Assembly: GCA_018857735.1 (NCBI GenBank)
Contig: JABMCL010001879.1
Location: forward strand, 270,001 to 334,000
Origin: Alviniconcha marisindica
Lineage: Eukaryota; Mollusca; Gastropoda; Provannidae
DNA length: 64,000 bases
Reading direction: 5' to 3'
A program made the position numbers and the translations under genes. Within the stretch, counting starts at the first letter, position 1. Each line of letters begins with the position of its first letter. The notes beneath the pieces were generated by a model. The model was not told the origin of the DNA. It saw only the letters and a program-made list of their open reading frames with translations, and did no database searches. Shown here piece after piece: positions 63,296-64,000 of this stretch.

Positions 63296-64000
63296 GTAGG
63301 TTTACTTTTGTTGTGGGTTTCTTTGTGTGTCTCAGGGGAAGGGGTTTGTTCACACACACTGGTTGTTTTCGCAGGTGCTGTTGGTAAGAACATTCTTACA
63401 ATGTGGTTGTTTATTTTGATGTTTGTGGTGTACCAGGTGATCTTTGTAAAACTGAAATTTCATGCTCCTGATTTTAAAGCATTATTACACTGAAGCTCAA
63501 ACGTGGAGCAACTATTTTCTTTTTCTTTTTTTAACATTGACCAGGTATATTAAGTGTCCCACAGTATTCTCATTATTTATGAGCCTCATTTATAGAAGGA
63601 TTAGGAAGACATACCAGTTTGAGTATGTTTACTAAATTTGCTGTTGTGTTTTAACTTTTATGTTCATATTTTGTTGTGACTTGCAGCATTGTAGGGAATT
63701 GGTTTAGTTGTGTTCCAGATACTTTTTCTCTTCTTTTTTCTTCTTTTTTTGTAAAAAAAATAAATTAAAACCTAGTATGAAAAATAATGTGGGGGGGGGG
63801 GGGGGGGGGGGGGGGATATTGTTTGGTTATTTGGGTGGGTTATTAAAATCATTATAATTCATTTGATTGAATCCTTTTTCTTTTTAATTTTTCCTTTTAC
63901 ACATGTGTTTTGTACATGTAGAAAAGGATCAAAGGATCAGATTTGATGTACAAACATCAAATACTGATAGTAGCTCAATACGTAGGTGTGTTTTACCTGT
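63296..64000 (+). other. CK2 alpha intron 3, running off the window
   Basis: Intron with a poly-G tract at 63791-63815. No further exon was found before the window's end. Confidence 0.6.

Overview
The window is nuclear DNA of an invertebrate animal, most likely a mollusc (probably a gastropod). The grounds are intron-rich animal genes with canonical GT/AG junctions, long (CT)n, (GT)n and poly-G tracts, tRNA-derived SINEs ending in a GTGGACGTTAAGCACC-type tail, and a 5'-truncated non-LTR retrotransposon. The species cannot be named from the sequence. No bacterial or viral genes were seen.

Region 1 (95-21943, + strand) is the 3' two-thirds of a secreted metalloprotease gene of the ADAMTS16/ADAMTS18 type. 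It begins in the disintegrin-like domain and runs through TSR1, cysteine-rich region, spacer, five more thrombospondin repeats and a C-terminal PLAC domain ending in TGA. Most exon joins agree in phase. The cysteine-rich part does not: one expected exon is missing and the next is broken. The introns are packed with minisatellites, and many of these contain copies of the adjoining exon/intron junction, with splice acceptors or donors intact.

Region 2 (about 22-32.7 kb) is repeat-rich intergenic DNA. It holds several tandem arrays, one grown from a SINE body and interrupted by a 440-bp inverted-repeat element flanked by 9-bp direct repeats.

Region 3 (32744-45886) holds two intronless C2H2 zinc-finger coding regions placed head to head: an 850-aa protein on the - strand and an about 1108-aa protein on the + strand. 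They share one N-terminal zinc-finger-like motif and 13 C-terminal fingers in the same order, so they are an inverted paralogous pair. A tandem repeat starts inside the last codons of the + strand gene and crosses its stop codon. A decayed fragment of the same gene lies further downstream.

Region 4 (about 46.3-56.3 kb) has no convincing host gene. It contains a minisatellite, a truncated non-LTR element with an RNase H domain, two tRNA-derived SINEs, nested copies of the 440-bp element, and a minisatellite built from that element's terminal sequence.

Region 5 (about 56.3-64 kb, + strand) is the 5' part of the casein kinase 2 catalytic subunit gene: a probable YY1-type promoter, three coding exons with matching phases, and large introns. 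The gene runs off the right edge. The recurring theme of the window is local tandem duplication that captures functional boundaries: splice sites, a stop codon and transposon ends.
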